Part shown: positions 25,375 through 33,991 of the stretch, piece after piece | How the letters are laid out: the number at the start of each line of letters is the position of its first letter | Numbering within the stretch: the first letter of the stretch is position 1 | Assembly: GCA_963767475.1 (NCBI GenBank) | Contig: CAVYEI010000003.1 | Coordinates: forward strand, 806,001 to 870,000 | Direction: 5' to 3' | Length of the DNA stretch: 64,000 nt | From: WHSW01 sp963767475 | GTDB taxonomy: Bacteria > Actinomycetota > Thermoleophilia > Solirubrobacterales > 70-9 | Translations under genes and position numbers: made by a program | The notes under the pieces: generated by a model | What the model saw: the letters and a program-made list of their open reading frames with translations, nothing else | Told to the model about the DNA's origin: nothing | Database searches by the model: none

Positions 25375-26570
25375 GCGAGATCTGCCGCGGCTGTGAGAGC
25401 AAAGCGGTCGAGGAGTTCCTCGATCTCGGCGAGATGCCGCTCGCCGGCGGCTTTCTCGCCGGGGCCGATCAGATCGCCGAGGAGCGGCGCTATCCGCTGG
25501 CGATCAGCGTCTGCGGGGAATGTGGCCTGGTCCAGATCACCGACCCGGTCGACCCGTCGATCCTGTTCACCGACTACTCGTTCAAGACCGGGACGATTCC
25601 CGGCCTCGTCCGCCACTTCGACGCCTACGCCGACTGGATCGCCGAGCGTTTCGCGCCCGCGTCGGTGGTCGAGTTCGGCGCCAACGACGGCACCCTGGTC
25701 GCCGCGCTGGGCGAGCGGGGGATGCGCGCGGTCGGAGTCGACCTGGCTCCGAACATCACCGAGATGGCCCGCGAGCGCGGCCTCGACGTGATCACGGGCG
25801 CCTTCTCCCGCGGGCTCGCGGTCGAGCTCACCGACCGCGCCGGCGGGCCCGTCGACCTGGTCACCGGATCGAACGTCTTTGCCCACAACGATGATCCCGG
25901 AGCGATCCTCGACGGCGCCGACGCCGTGCTCGCCCCCGACGGCGTGCTCTGCCTCGAGGTGATGTACGCGGGCGATCTGCTCGAGCAGCTGCAGTGGGAC
26001 ACGCTCTACCACGAGCACCTCACCTTCTACTCGCTGGGAACTCTGCGCAGGCTGCTGGCGAGGTTCGGCTTCGAGCCGATCGACGCCGAGCGGGTGCCGA
26101 TGCACGGTGGCTCGCTGCGGGTCGCCGCCGCGCGCACCGGCGCCCGGGAGGCGTCGGCCGCGGTCGCCGAGCTCGAGGCCGCAGAGGCCGAGGCCGAGCT
26201 CAACGCCGCCGCCACCTGGAGGGGGTTCGCGACCGATTCCCGGCGGCGGATCGAGGTCTTCGGCGAAACCATGCGCCGGCTCTCCGCCGGGGCGTCGATC
26301 TGGGCCTACGGAGCCGCCGGCAAGGCAACGATGTGGGTCAACGCCTGCGAGATGGACTACCTCGGAGCCGTCGTCGACGCTTCGCCGCTGCGGGCCGGCA
26401 AGCTGATGCCGGGCACCCACACGCCGATCGTCAGCCCGGAGCGCTTCGCCTCGGCGCGGCCCGACTACGTCTTCTGCTCGGCCTGGAACTACCTCGACGC
26501 GATCCGCGCCAACGAGCCCCAGTACGAGGGCTACTGGATCGTGCCGCTGCCCGAGACGCGGATCTACTAG
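25371..26570 (+). CDS. NDP-sugar C-methyltransferase with N-terminal zinc-binding domain
   Basis: This 399-residue protein has the three-part architecture of deoxysugar C-methyltransferases such as TylC3/NovU/TcaB9. A Cys-rich N-terminal domain (CRGCES and CGECGLVQ) is followed by a SAM domain with EFGANDGTLV, then a C-terminal Rossmann-like domain (WAYGAAGKATMW). The active-site segment WDTLYHEHLTFYSLGTL keeps the HEH residues. Such enzymes methylate C3 (or C4) of NDP-4-keto-6-deoxy sugars. It implies a branched sugar in the glycan. Start TTG 25371 overlaps the preceding stop as TTGA. Confidence 0.92.
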   Translation: MSEICRGCESKAVEEFLDLGEMPLAGGFLAGADQIAEERRYPLAISVCGECGLVQITDPVDPSILFTDYSFKTGTIPGLVRHFDAYADWIAERFAPASVVEFGANDGTLVAALGERGMRAVGVDLAPNITEMARERGLDVITGAFSRGLAVELTDRAGGPVDLVTGSNVFAHNDDPGAILDGADAVLAPDGVLCLEVMYAGDLLEQLQWDTLYHEHLTFYSLGTLRRLLARFGFEPIDAERVPMHGGSLRVAAARTGAREASAAVAELEAAEAEAELNAAATWRGFATDSRRRIEVFGETMRRLSAGASIWAYGAAGKATMWVNACEMDYLGAVVDASPLRAGKLMPGTHTPIVSPERFASARPDYVFCSAWNYLDAIRANEPQYEGYWIVPLPETRIY

Positions 26571-27160
26571 CTCCCGTACGGATCCTTCGGCTCGCGGTCG
26601 CTCGAGAGCGAGCTTCGAGATCGCTCGGCGAGCGCCTCGATCGCGTCCGCGAGGTGGATCGTTTCGATGTTGCGATCGCCGCGCTCGGTCCTGATGCGAT
26701 GGGCTTCGAACAGCACCTCGGCATGGGTATGGCCGGCCGGCGGCTCGAAGCGGTAGGCGGCGAGCTCGATCAAGAGGCCGAGCGGATCCGTGAAGTAGAT
26801 CGAGTCCATGAAGCCCCGGTCCTTGACTCCGCTGTGGTCGATCCCGCGCTCGTCGAGCCGCTCGACCGCCTGGTCGAAGGTGGCCTTGGAGATCGCGAAG
26901 GCGAGGTGGTGAACGCAACCGGGGTCGGTCGGCGTCCGCTCCGGATCGCCCTCGCGCTCCTCGTTGGTGAAGATGGTGATCAGCCGCCCGTCGCCGGGAT
27001 CGAAGTAGAGGTGGCTCTCGGCATCGTTGTCGAGGTTCGGCTGTTCGAAGATGAACGGCATCCCAAGCACGCCCTCCCAGAAATCGATCGACGTCTGCCG
27101 ATCGGCACCGGTGATCGTGATGTGGTGGACGCCTTGGCTCTGCAGCTTGCGGATCGTCAT
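26567..27160 (-). CDS. VOC-family protein, ring-cleaving dioxygenase-like
   Basis: This 197-residue protein has an N-terminal VOC module (GVHHITITGADRQTSIDFW) and a second module with GCVHHLAFAI and a DPLGLLIELAAY metal-site strand. His and Glu residues are placed as in extradiol dioxygenases and related proteins. The substrate is unknown. The ATG at 27160 is chosen because a TACGTT hexamer lies six bases upstream; an upstream GTG would add ten residues. It converges on the C-methyltransferase gene, the two stop codons overlapping by four bases. It looks like a housekeeping gene lodged within the glycan locus. Confidence 0.85.
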   Translation of the reverse strand: MTIRKLQSQGVHHITITGADRQTSIDFWEGVLGMPFIFEQPNLDNDAESHLYFDPGDGRLITIFTNEEREGDPERTPTDPGCVHHLAFAISKATFDQAVERLDERGIDHSGVKDRGFMDSIYFTDPLGLLIELAAYRFEPPAGHTHAEVLFEAHRIRTERGDRNIETIHLADAIEALAERSRSSLSSDREPKDPYGS

Positions 27161-27166
27161 CCCGGA

Positions 27167-27172
27167 AACGTA
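27167..27172 (-). promoter_or_regulatory. -10 element TACGTT for the VOC gene
   Basis: Six bases before ATG 27160. Used to prefer this start over an upstream GTG. Confidence 0.45.
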
Positions 27173-27193
27173 GACGCTCGGGCTCAAAGCCCG

Positions 27194-27934
27194 TCAGAAC
27201 CAGCGCAGGCCGAGGCGGTGGAGGCTGGCGCGGGCGAGCGTGCGGGCGTAGCCGGCGAGCTCGTGTCCGAGCCGGAAACGCGACTGCTCGCGCACCATCG
27301 GGCCCGTCTGCGCGCCCTGAACCCTGACCGTCTTGCCGCCCGCGAGCATCACCTTGAAGGTGATCTCCGAGCAGACCGCGAAGCGCCGGCCGGTGATCCC
27401 GAGCGCCTGCACGAAGGTGCGGCTGAAGGCGCGAAAGCCGTAGGTGCTGTCGGGCACGTCGACCCCGAGCAGCAGCCGGATCGCCCGCCGGTACAGCGAC
27501 TGGTAGAGGACGAACCGTCGCGGCACGCCGGATTCCACCTCCCCGTCGCCATCGCCGTAGCGCGAGCAGAGCACCAGGTGGGCGCCGGAGCGCAATTCGG
27601 CGAGCATCTTCGGGATCAGCTCCAGCGGGTCGCGCGCGTCGGGCATCACGACGACGACGAAGCGACCGGTGGCATAGGCCATGCCCAGCCGCAGCACGGT
27701 GCCGAAGCCGCTCTGGCCGCGATCCTGGACCAGCAGCCGCAGATGCAGCAGCGGATAGCGGTCGGCGAGCTCGGCGGCGACCTCGAGCGTCCCATCGTGG
27801 CTGCCCGCGTCGACGACCAGCACCTCGGCCGCGGCGCCGCTGGCGGCGATCACGTGGTTGAGCCGCTCGAGCGTCGGCCCCAGGGTGGCCGCGTGATCGA
27901 GGGTCGGGACGACGATCGAGGTTTCGACGCTCAA
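27194..27934 (-). CDS. GT2 glycosyltransferase
   Basis: This 246-residue GT-A protein starts ETSIVVPTLDHAATLGPTL and has VVDAGSHDGTLEVA, the metal region VVVMPDARDPLELIPKM and DSTYGFRAFSRTFV, as in DPM1-like enzymes. The start TTG 27934 overlaps the cupin gene stop as TTGA, so the three genes from 29396 down to here form one unit. Donor and acceptor are not readable. The Asp-Ala-Arg-Asp variant in place of the usual DxDxQ is a minor peculiarity. Confidence 0.85.
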   Translation of the reverse strand: MSVETSIVVPTLDHAATLGPTLERLNHVIAASGAAAEVLVVDAGSHDGTLEVAAELADRYPLLHLRLLVQDRGQSGFGTVLRLGMAYATGRFVVVVMPDARDPLELIPKMLAELRSGAHLVLCSRYGDGDGEVESGVPRRFVLYQSLYRRAIRLLLGVDVPDSTYGFRAFSRTFVQALGITGRRFAVCSEITFKVMLAGGKTVRVQGAQTGPMVREQSRFRLGHELAGYARTLARASLHRLGLRWF

Positions 27935-28374
27935 CGCTCTGGGATCTGCCAGGGGTCCCAGAGGCGAGCCGGAAAGCGGACGTCGTCGGAGAGCGACGCG
28001 TCCAGGGGCGCATCCGAGAGGTAGAGGAGCTTGGTCTCCGGCAGCAGCGACATCGCCCCGTTGGCGAAGCCTGCCGGTACCTCGAGTACCGTCGGATTGG
28101 CGGCGTCGAGGACGAAGCGGTGGATCTCGGCGTCGGTCGACGGCGAGTCCCAGTCGTCGATCTCGACGCAGCAGGCGAGCGCCGCCCCGCTCACCGCCAG
28201 CACCCACTTGCGCTCTTCGCGGTGGGCGTGCCAGGCGCGCACGGTGCCGGGGGCGTAATTCTCGGTCACGTACATACGCCTGCAGTCGGCGAGGTCGAAG
28301 TCGTTGGCGAAGTAGACGCGGCCGCGATCGTCGGCCGCGCAGCCACCCGCAATCAGCCTCGGCTCGGCGCTCAT
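27931..28374 (-). CDS. cupin-fold dTDP-sugar epimerase/isomerase-like protein (RmlC/FdtA-like)
   Basis: This 147-residue single-domain cupin has VRAWHAHREERKWVLAVSG, resembling the RmlC/WxcM active-site strand with paired His residues, and VLEVPAGFANGAMSL. Members epimerise C3/C5 of 4-keto-6-deoxy sugars or isomerise 3,4-keto groups. It is placed between an SDR and a glycosyltransferase with ATGA and TTGA overlaps. Which reaction it performs cannot be decided from sequence alone. Confidence 0.8.
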   Translation of the reverse strand: MSAEPRLIAGGCAADDRGRVYFANDFDLADCRRMYVTENYAPGTVRAWHAHREERKWVLAVSGAALACCVEIDDWDSPSTDAEIHRFVLDAANPTVLEVPAGFANGAMSLLPETKLLYLSDAPLDASLSDDVRFPARLWDPWQIPER

Positions 28375-29396
28375 CGAACGGCCAACTGGCCGGGGTCGGC
28401 GTGGCGGGCGAGGCTGTGCGAGGGCCGCACCTCGCGCCCCAGCGGGATCGATTCGGGCTGCAGGTACGGCCGCAGCGCCTCGAGGTTCGAGAACGCGGCG
28501 AGGCTGAAGTCCTTCACCCGGCCGGCCGCGATCAGACCGGCGATCTCGTCGATCGCGTCGTCGGTGGTGAACCGCGGCTGGAAGCCGAGCTCGTCGTTGG
28601 CGCGCTCGAACGAGACGCGGTAGTTGCGCGTGTCCTGGAACGGCGAATCGATCCGCTTGATCTCGCCCTCGCCGATCCGCTCGACGATCCGCTCGGCAAC
28701 GGCGAGGATGGTCGAGTTCTCGGTCCCCAGGTTGTAGATCCCGGCGGCGTCGGTGGTCAGGTGCGGGACGATCGCGGTGGCGACGTCGCGCACGTGCAGC
28801 AGCGGCCTGTACTGCTCGCCGCCGAAGACCGAGAGCTCGCCGATCATCTTCGCCCGCATGACCAGCAGGTTGACGACCAGGTCGAGGCGGATGCGCGAGT
28901 AGGCGTCGCCCATCCCGGCCAGCGTCGCCAGCCGGAAGATCAGGCTCTCGGGGCGCCGCTCGGTCAGTAACCGCTCGGTCTCGAGCTTGGTCTCCGCGTA
29001 CAGCGACAGGGGCGCCGTCGGGCTCTGCTCGTCGAGTACCTCGTCCTGGGCCCCGTAGACGGAGCAGGTCGAGGGGAAGACGATGCGGCCGTCGAAGTTG
29101 TCGCACAGCCACTGCACCGACTCCACGTTGATCTTGCGGGTCAGCGTGCTGTCGAGCGCGCAGGCCGGGTCGCCGACCAGCGCCGCGAGCCAGACCACGG
29201 AATCGGCCCACTCGAGATGGGGCGCCAGCCGCTCGGTGTCGAGCACGTCGCCGGCGACGAAGTCGACCTCCTTCAGGTACCGATCCTCGTACAGGAGCAG
29301 GTCATATACCCGCACCTCGTGACCGGCCTCCAGGGCACGGTCGGTGAGCCAGCCACCGATGTAGCCGGCGCCGCCGGGGATCAGCACGTTGGCCAT
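28371..29396 (-). CDS. NAD-dependent nucleotide-sugar epimerase/dehydratase (extended SDR)
   Basis: This 341-residue extended SDR has VLIPGGAGYIGGWLTDRAL, the active-site FPSTCSVYGAQ and YAETK in SLYAETKLETE. LHVRDVATAI is typical of the substrate half. The nearest analogues are GDP/UDP-sugar 4-epimerases and GDP-mannose 3,5-epimerase-like enzymes of antibiotic and O-antigen clusters. It probably acts with the coupled cupin on the same nucleotide sugar. I find no convincing Shine-Dalgarno or TANNNT hexamer before ATG 29396. Confidence 0.87.
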   Translation of the reverse strand: MANVLIPGGAGYIGGWLTDRALEAGHEVRVYDLLLYEDRYLKEVDFVAGDVLDTERLAPHLEWADSVVWLAALVGDPACALDSTLTRKINVESVQWLCDNFDGRIVFPSTCSVYGAQDEVLDEQSPTAPLSLYAETKLETERLLTERRPESLIFRLATLAGMGDAYSRIRLDLVVNLLVMRAKMIGELSVFGGEQYRPLLHVRDVATAIVPHLTTDAAGIYNLGTENSTILAVAERIVERIGEGEIKRIDSPFQDTRNYRVSFERANDELGFQPRFTTDDAIDEIAGLIAAGRVKDFSLAAFSNLEALRPYLQPESIPLGREVRPSHSLARHADPGQLAVR

Positions 29397-29470
29397 CGGT
29401 CAGGCCGCTCGGTCAATCGATGACACGGCGGCGAGTTTTCCAGATCGGGCGGGCCGGTGACGATCGCGGC

Positions 29471-30985
29471 TCAGGGCTGCCTACCGACGACCCGCACCTG
29501 GAGCTCGATGTATCCGGGGAAGGTCTCCGCGGCGAGCTCCGCGTAGCCGGCCGGCAGCGCCGGCTCGGTCGGCGTCACCTCGACGCCGGCCAGCGCGTCG
29601 GCGTCCCAGGAGATCAGGGCCACGCGCTCGGGCCCGCTCGGCAGCGTCCCCGGGGGCGTGTCGGCTGCCTCGCGCAGATCGTCGTCGGGGACGTAGGGCT
29701 TCAGGTAACGCTCCAGCGGACCCTCGAGACCGCCGTAGGTCGCGTTTTCGACCGCGTAGACGGGATCGCCGGGATCTAGATTGGCGAGCGCGAACTCGGC
29801 CGCCGCGCGCACCTGCGGGCGCTCGTTCTCCGACCGCAGCGTCGCCAGCGCCCCGAGCCCGAAGCCGGCCAGCGCGAGGCCGGCGGCGAGGGCGCGGATC
29901 GGCATCCGCGGCGCCAGCAGGACCGCCCCGAAAACCAACAACAGGTACGGCAGCGACGGCGTCAGGTTGCGGGCGTCGAAGATCGTCGTCCCGAGCAGGC
30001 TCCAGACGAGCATCCCGACCGGACACGCGAGCGCCATCGCCAGCAGCAGCGAGAGCCCGGCACCGGCGCCCGAGCCCGGCACCGGCACCGGCTGCGGCGC
30101 CGGGCGCCGCAGGGCCGCCACCACCGCCACCACGAGGCCGGCGACGATCAGGACCCAGGCGACCGTGCCGGGGACGGCGGAGAGATCGGCGATCGGGCTG
30201 CCGATCGTCAGGTGCGCGAGGTCGGAGCTGACGTTGTCGAGCGTCAGCGGGTGCGCGGAGGGCAGGAAGTTGAACGGCGAGCGGCCGTCGTCGAAGAACT
30301 CCCCCAGCCAGGGCAGGAACAACAGCGCGGCGATCGCGTTGCTCGCCAGCAGCGGGCGCCAGGCATCGCGGCGAGCCCAGAGGACCCAGAGAAACTGCGC
30401 CAGCAACGGCAGCGCGGTGGTGTAGCTGAGGTAGAGACAGGCAGTCGACGCCGCCGCGTAGGCCGCCCACCACCAGACGGTGCGGCGCTCGAGCGCGATC
30501 AGCAGCGCCAGCGTGGCGACGACCACCGCGAAGGCGGCCGGCAGGTAGGAACGGGCCTCCTGCGAGTAGAAGATCAGGAACGGGCTCAGGGCGACGAGCG
30601 CGGCGCCGATGAGTGCGGGCCCGCGCCCGAGCGTGCGCACGCCGACGGCGTAGACGGCGGGGATCATCAACGCCCCGGCGAGCAGCGACGGCAAGCGCAC
30701 CCAGATCGTCGGGTCGCCGATCTTCGCCGAGGCCCAGGCGAGGATGAACGAAAGCGGCGGCGTCAGCTCGACCACGCTCTGATCGCCGCGGATCAAATCG
30801 ATCACGTCCCATGGACTGCCGGCGTCGGTCGCCACCTTGTAGGTCGAGGCCTCGTCGGCGAACAGGCCCTGGTCGAGTCCGGCGAGCCGGAGCAGGAAGC
30901 CGATCGCCGTCAGCGCGAGCACGGCGATCAGCGGCCGACCCAGGCCGGACAGCCGCGAAGCAGCGTGCAACTCGGCTCCCGGCAT
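29471..30985 (-). CDS. ArnT/PMT-like membrane glycosyltransferase, paralogue C
   Basis: This 504-residue third copy of the family has RLAGLDQGLFADEASTYKVA after the first membrane segment, SPFLIFYSQEARSYLPAA, and a similar C-terminal soluble tail. The loop reads ADEAS where the others read GDELS, but the Asp/Glu pair is kept. I choose the second ATG (30985) rather than 30994, because the hexamer TACTAT (complement of 30993-30998) overlaps the first ATG and lies seven bases from the second. This matches the spacing at other starts here. It is divergent from the acyltransferase gene. Confidence 0.85.
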   Translation of the reverse strand: MPGAELHAASRLSGLGRPLIAVLALTAIGFLLRLAGLDQGLFADEASTYKVATDAGSPWDVIDLIRGDQSVVELTPPLSFILAWASAKIGDPTIWVRLPSLLAGALMIPAVYAVGVRTLGRGPALIGAALVALSPFLIFYSQEARSYLPAAFAVVVATLALLIALERRTVWWWAAYAAASTACLYLSYTTALPLLAQFLWVLWARRDAWRPLLASNAIAALLFLPWLGEFFDDGRSPFNFLPSAHPLTLDNVSSDLAHLTIGSPIADLSAVPGTVAWVLIVAGLVVAVVAALRRPAPQPVPVPGSGAGAGLSLLLAMALACPVGMLVWSLLGTTIFDARNLTPSLPYLLLVFGAVLLAPRMPIRALAAGLALAGFGLGALATLRSENERPQVRAAAEFALANLDPGDPVYAVENATYGGLEGPLERYLKPYVPDDDLREAADTPPGTLPSGPERVALISWDADALAGVEVTPTEPALPAGYAELAAETFPGYIELQVRVVGRQP

Positions 30986-30992
30986 CGGGCGC

Positions 30993-30998
30993 ATAGTA
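30993..30998 (-). promoter_or_regulatory. -10 element TACTAT for GT-C paralogue C
   Basis: Seven bases before ATG 30985. It overlaps the alternative ATG 30994, which argues against that start. Confidence 0.5.
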
Positions 30999-31017
30999 AG
31001 ACCAACCCGCTTGCGCC

Positions 31018-31023
31018 TAGGAT
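31018..31023 (+). promoter_or_regulatory. -10 element TAGGAT for the acyltransferase gene at 31031
   Basis: Seven bases before GTG 31031. With the opposite TACTAT it forms a 45-base divergent promoter. Confidence 0.5.
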
Positions 31024-31030
31024 CCGGGCC

Positions 31031-32257
31031 GTGCAGCCTGCGCCGCGAGCCACAGGTGCCGCCGCGCCCACACACGTGCCCGACGCGGTCGCGCCGCCGC
31101 CGCATCATCCGCGCTTCCCACTCTTCGACGGCCTGCGCGCGATCGCTGTGATCTGCGTCGTCCTCACCCACACGCCCGGGTCCGAAGCCCTGCCCGAGTA
31201 CCTGCAGCGTCTGCAGGTGAATCTCAGCGTGGGCGTCACGTTCTTCTTTTTGATCTCCGGCTTCCTCCTCTACCGACCGTTCATCGCAGCCCGCGGCGGC
31301 GGCGCCGCTCGGCCGCCGATCGATAGCTATGCCAAGCGCCGCTTCCTGCGCATCTATCCCGCCTACTGGGTCGCGCTGACCGTGCTCACGCTGCTTCCGG
31401 GCTTTCTCGGCGTCTACCCGGGAGGAGCGCCGGCGCAATACACGCTGGTGCAGACGCTGCCGGTTCTCGGCGGCCCGTTCACGGGCCCCTTCGGCGCCCT
31501 GGGGCAGACCTGGAGCCTCGTCGTCGAGCTGAGCTTCTACATCGCGCTGCCGCTCTACGCACTCGGGGTCGCGAAGCTGACCAGGCGCTTCGAGGGCCGC
31601 GGCTGGATGCGGGTCGAGCTGCTGATCCTCGCCGGGCTCGCGGTGGTCTCGCTGCTCGTGCGCTTCGGCCTCCCCGGAGAGCCCTCGGAGTGGATCAGCT
31701 TCACCATCCTCGGCAGCTTCGTCGCCTTCAGCTTCGGCATGGGTCTCGCCGTCGCCTCGGTGGCGCTCGCCAACCGCGCCGAGCAGCCGGCGCTCGTCCG
31801 GCTGACGACCTCATACCCGGCGGCCCCGTGGGCACTGGCAATCGCGCTCTATGTCGCGCTCTGCCTCTTGATCGTGCCCGAGAGCTTCATCGAGCAGACC
31901 AGGGCCCAGCAGCTCACCGCCGCCGCGGGTTTCGCGGTCGTCGGCTTCCTCTTGCTGTTGCCGGCTGTGTTCGGCGACGGCGCCGGCGGCCTGCCGCGGC
32001 GCCTGCTCGCCCACCCCGTGGTCGCCTGGATCGGCCTCGTTTCCTACGGGATCTTCCTCTGGCACTTCGCGGTCGCGCTGAAGTTCGTCGGCGAGCCCTA
32101 TCTGGTCTCGCTGCTCGGGACGCTGTCGATCTCGATCGCGCTCGGAGCGCTCAGTTACTACCTGATCGAGCGTCCGATCCTGCGACTCAAGTACCGGAGG
32201 GTCAGCGATCTCATCGGTCGCCGGCGACGCCCGGGCGAGGCGACCGCAACGCGCTGA
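31031..32257 (+). CDS. acyltransferase 3 family membrane protein
   Basis: This 408-residue protein has about ten membrane segments. FPLFDGLRAIAVICVVLTH carries the conserved catalytic-type His at the end of the first helix, FFFLISGFLLYRPF follows, and RRFLRIYPAYW supplies the conserved Arg-rich loop. Family members O-acylate (often O-acetylate) surface polysaccharides. The start GTG 31031 follows TAGGAT by seven bases. It stands at the end of the central sugar region, converging with a cysteine synthase gene. Confidence 0.9.
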   Translation: MQPAPRATGAAAPTHVPDAVAPPPHHPRFPLFDGLRAIAVICVVLTHTPGSEALPEYLQRLQVNLSVGVTFFFLISGFLLYRPFIAARGGGAARPPIDSYAKRRFLRIYPAYWVALTVLTLLPGFLGVYPGGAPAQYTLVQTLPVLGGPFTGPFGALGQTWSLVVELSFYIALPLYALGVAKLTRRFEGRGWMRVELLILAGLAVVSLLVRFGLPGEPSEWISFTILGSFVAFSFGMGLAVASVALANRAEQPALVRLTTSYPAAPWALAIALYVALCLLIVPESFIEQTRAQQLTAAAGFAVVGFLLLLPAVFGDGAGGLPRRLLAHPVVAWIGLVSYGIFLWHFAVALKFVGEPYLVSLLGTLSISIALGALSYYLIERPILRLKYRRVSDLIGRRRRPGEATATR

Positions 32258-32258
32258 G

Positions 32259-33224
32259 CTACCACCAAACGGTCGTATCGACCCCGTCGAGTTCCTCGAC
32301 CGGCGTCGTGTAGACGCCCGAGGAGAGGTACTTCCAACCGTCGTCGGGGACGAGGAAGACGACGTTGCCCTGGTCCATCTCGGCCGCGATCCGCACGCAG
32401 ATCGCCGCCACGGCCCCGGCGGAGACGCCGGCGAACAGCCCCTCCTCGTGCAGCAGCCGCTGGGTCCAGACGATCGCATCGCGGTTGGAGACCATGATCT
32501 TCCGGTCGAGCACCGAGAGATCGATGATCGGGGGGATGAAGCCGTCGTCGAGTGAGCGCAGGCCCTGTACGAGCTCGCCCTGCATCGGCTCGGCGGCGAC
32601 GATCTTGGTCTCCGGGTCGGCCTCCTTGAGCCGCCGGCCGACGCCCATCAGGGTGCCGCCGGTGCCAAGGCCGGCGACGAAGGCGGCGACCTGATCGAGC
32701 TCGTCGAGGATCTCGACCGCGGTGCCGTGGTAGTGGGCGCCGGGGTTGGCCTCGTTTCCGTACTGGTAGGGCATGTAGTACGAGGGATCGCCGCCGACCA
32801 TCTCCAGCGCCAGCTCGACCGCGCCGTTGGAGCCCTTGGCGCCCTCCGAGTAGGTGATCTCGGCGCCGAACATGCGCAACAGCTGCGAGCGCTCCTCGGT
32901 GACGTTGTCGGGCATCACCGCCCTGAACGGATAGCCCTTGCGCCGGCAGATCATCGCCAGCGCGATTCCGGTGTTGCCGGACGTCGGCTCGAGCACGGTC
33001 TGGCCCGGCGCGATCGCGCCCTCGGCCTCGGCCGCCTCCATCATCGCCTTCGCGACCCTGTCCTTGACCGACCCGGTCGGATTGCGTCCCTCGAGCTTGG
33101 CGAAGATCCTCACCTCGGGCTTCGGCGAAAGGCGCGGCAGCTCCACCAAGGGCGTGTTGCCGACGGCCTCGATCAGGTTGCCGTAGCGGCCGCCGCAGGG
33201 GCGGTTGAGCGTCGGCTCGAGCAT
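32259..33224 (-). CDS. cysteine synthase (PLP-dependent, CysK/CysM family)
   Basis: This 321-residue protein has the PLP lysine in NPTGSVKDRVA, the substrate-binding loop PTSGNTGIALA, the phosphate cradle GLGTGGTLMG and a C-terminal SAGA loop. It makes L-cysteine from O-acetylserine or O-phosphoserine and sulfide or a sulfur carrier. CysM-type (sulfur-carrier or thiosulfate) versus CysK-type specificity cannot be settled. It is not obviously tied to the glycan pathway. The TACACT hexamer for its start lies inside the 3' end of the upstream hydrolase gene. Confidence 0.93.
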   Translation of the reverse strand: MLEPTLNRPCGGRYGNLIEAVGNTPLVELPRLSPKPEVRIFAKLEGRNPTGSVKDRVAKAMMEAAEAEGAIAPGQTVLEPTSGNTGIALAMICRRKGYPFRAVMPDNVTEERSQLLRMFGAEITYSEGAKGSNGAVELALEMVGGDPSYYMPYQYGNEANPGAHYHGTAVEILDELDQVAAFVAGLGTGGTLMGVGRRLKEADPETKIVAAEPMQGELVQGLRSLDDGFIPPIIDLSVLDRKIMVSNRDAIVWTQRLLHEEGLFAGVSAGAVAAICVRIAAEMDQGNVVFLVPDDGWKYLSSGVYTTPVEELDGVDTTVWW

Positions 33225-33227
33225 GCT

Positions 33228-33932
33228 TCAGTAAGTGTAGTGCCGTCGCCCGAGCCAGGACAGGGCCCGCCGGACGCTGGCGCCGTAGACGGATGGGTCG
33301 CCCCCCTCGCCGAGGTGGCCGGCCGGTACGCGGATGCTCGTCACCTCCGGGTCGCGCGCGTCCCATCTACGGATCGGCTCGGTGATCACAGGTGCGTCGT
33401 CGACCGCGTTCAGCGCCAGGATCGGCCGATCGCTGTCGTGGGCGCCGGGCGAGTTGTGGCGCAGCAGGCGGTTGCCGGCTCCGATCATCGCCCGGTAGAG
33501 ATCCGGGTCGTCGAGGTGGTCGGCGAAGTTGACCAGGTTTGCCACCGGGCAGTAGGTCGCCGCCGCGACCACCAGCTCGCGCTCCGCCAGCAGGGCCGCG
33601 AGCGTCCCTCCGGCGGACTCGCCGTAGGCGTAGACGACGCGTCCGGATGCCCCGAGCCGCCGGGCTGCCGACTCCGCCGCGGCGACGGCTCCGCGCAGGT
33701 CGTACTCGGGGTAGTCGACGTAGCGCGCCTCGAACCCGGCCGCTTCGGCGAGCTCGGCCGCGGCGGCCAGCCGGGTCGTGTCGTTCCAGATGAACCCCCC
33801 TGGCGGCAGCAGCAGGAGCACCGGTCGCGCTGCCCGGGCGGGGGGCTCGGCGCCGGCCCGGCCCGGGGTGCAGATCGCGCACAGCGCCAAGCCCGCGAGC
33901 GCGGCACATCCGGCACGCCGAACACCTCCCAT
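33228..33932 (-). CDS. secreted alpha/beta hydrolase
   Basis: This 234-residue protein has an N-terminal signal peptide (about residues 1-28, GCAALAGLALCAICT core). LLLLPPGGFIWND resembles the HGGG oxyanion region of esterases. The nucleophile elbow GESAGGTL, an acidic residue in LNAVDD and a late His in PAGHLGEGG complete a plausible triad. It probably acts outside the membrane as an esterase or deacylase. The substrate is unknown, and a role in removing acyl groups from the surface glycan is only suggested by location. Confidence 0.82.
   Translation of the reverse strand: MGGVRRAGCAALAGLALCAICTPGRAGAEPPARAARPVLLLLPPGGFIWNDTTRLAAAAELAEAAGFEARYVDYPEYDLRGAVAAAESAARRLGASGRVVYAYGESAGGTLAALLAERELVVAAATYCPVANLVNFADHLDDPDLYRAMIGAGNRLLRHNSPGAHDSDRPILALNAVDDAPVITEPIRRWDARDPEVTSIRVPAGHLGEGGDPSVYGASVRRALSWLGRRHYTY
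33234..33239 (-). promoter_or_regulatory. -10 element TACACT for the cysteine synthase gene
   Basis: Nine bases before ATG 33224, inside the 3' end of the hydrolase gene. Confidence 0.45.
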
Positions 33933-33938
33933 CTGCGC

Positions 33939-33944
33939 AGCCTA
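33939..33944 (-). promoter_or_regulatory. -10 element TAGGCT for the secreted hydrolase gene
   Basis: Six bases before ATG 33932, in a 59-base divergent gap. Confidence 0.45.
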
Positions 33945-33977
33945 GTGCCGATCCACCCCGGCGCGCCTCGGTCGCGC

Positions 33978-33983
33978 TAGCGT
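33978..33983 (+). promoter_or_regulatory. -10 element TAGCGT for the GT2-methyltransferase fusion
   Basis: Eight bases before ATG 33992, opposite the hydrolase element. Confidence 0.45.
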
Positions 33984-33991
33984 GCACGCCC

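Noticed and set aside
20971..31000. Complete dTDP-rhamnose operon
   Set aside because: Only RmlD-like and RmlC-like proteins are present; no RmlA or RmlB signature is seen, and the SDRs belong to other branches.
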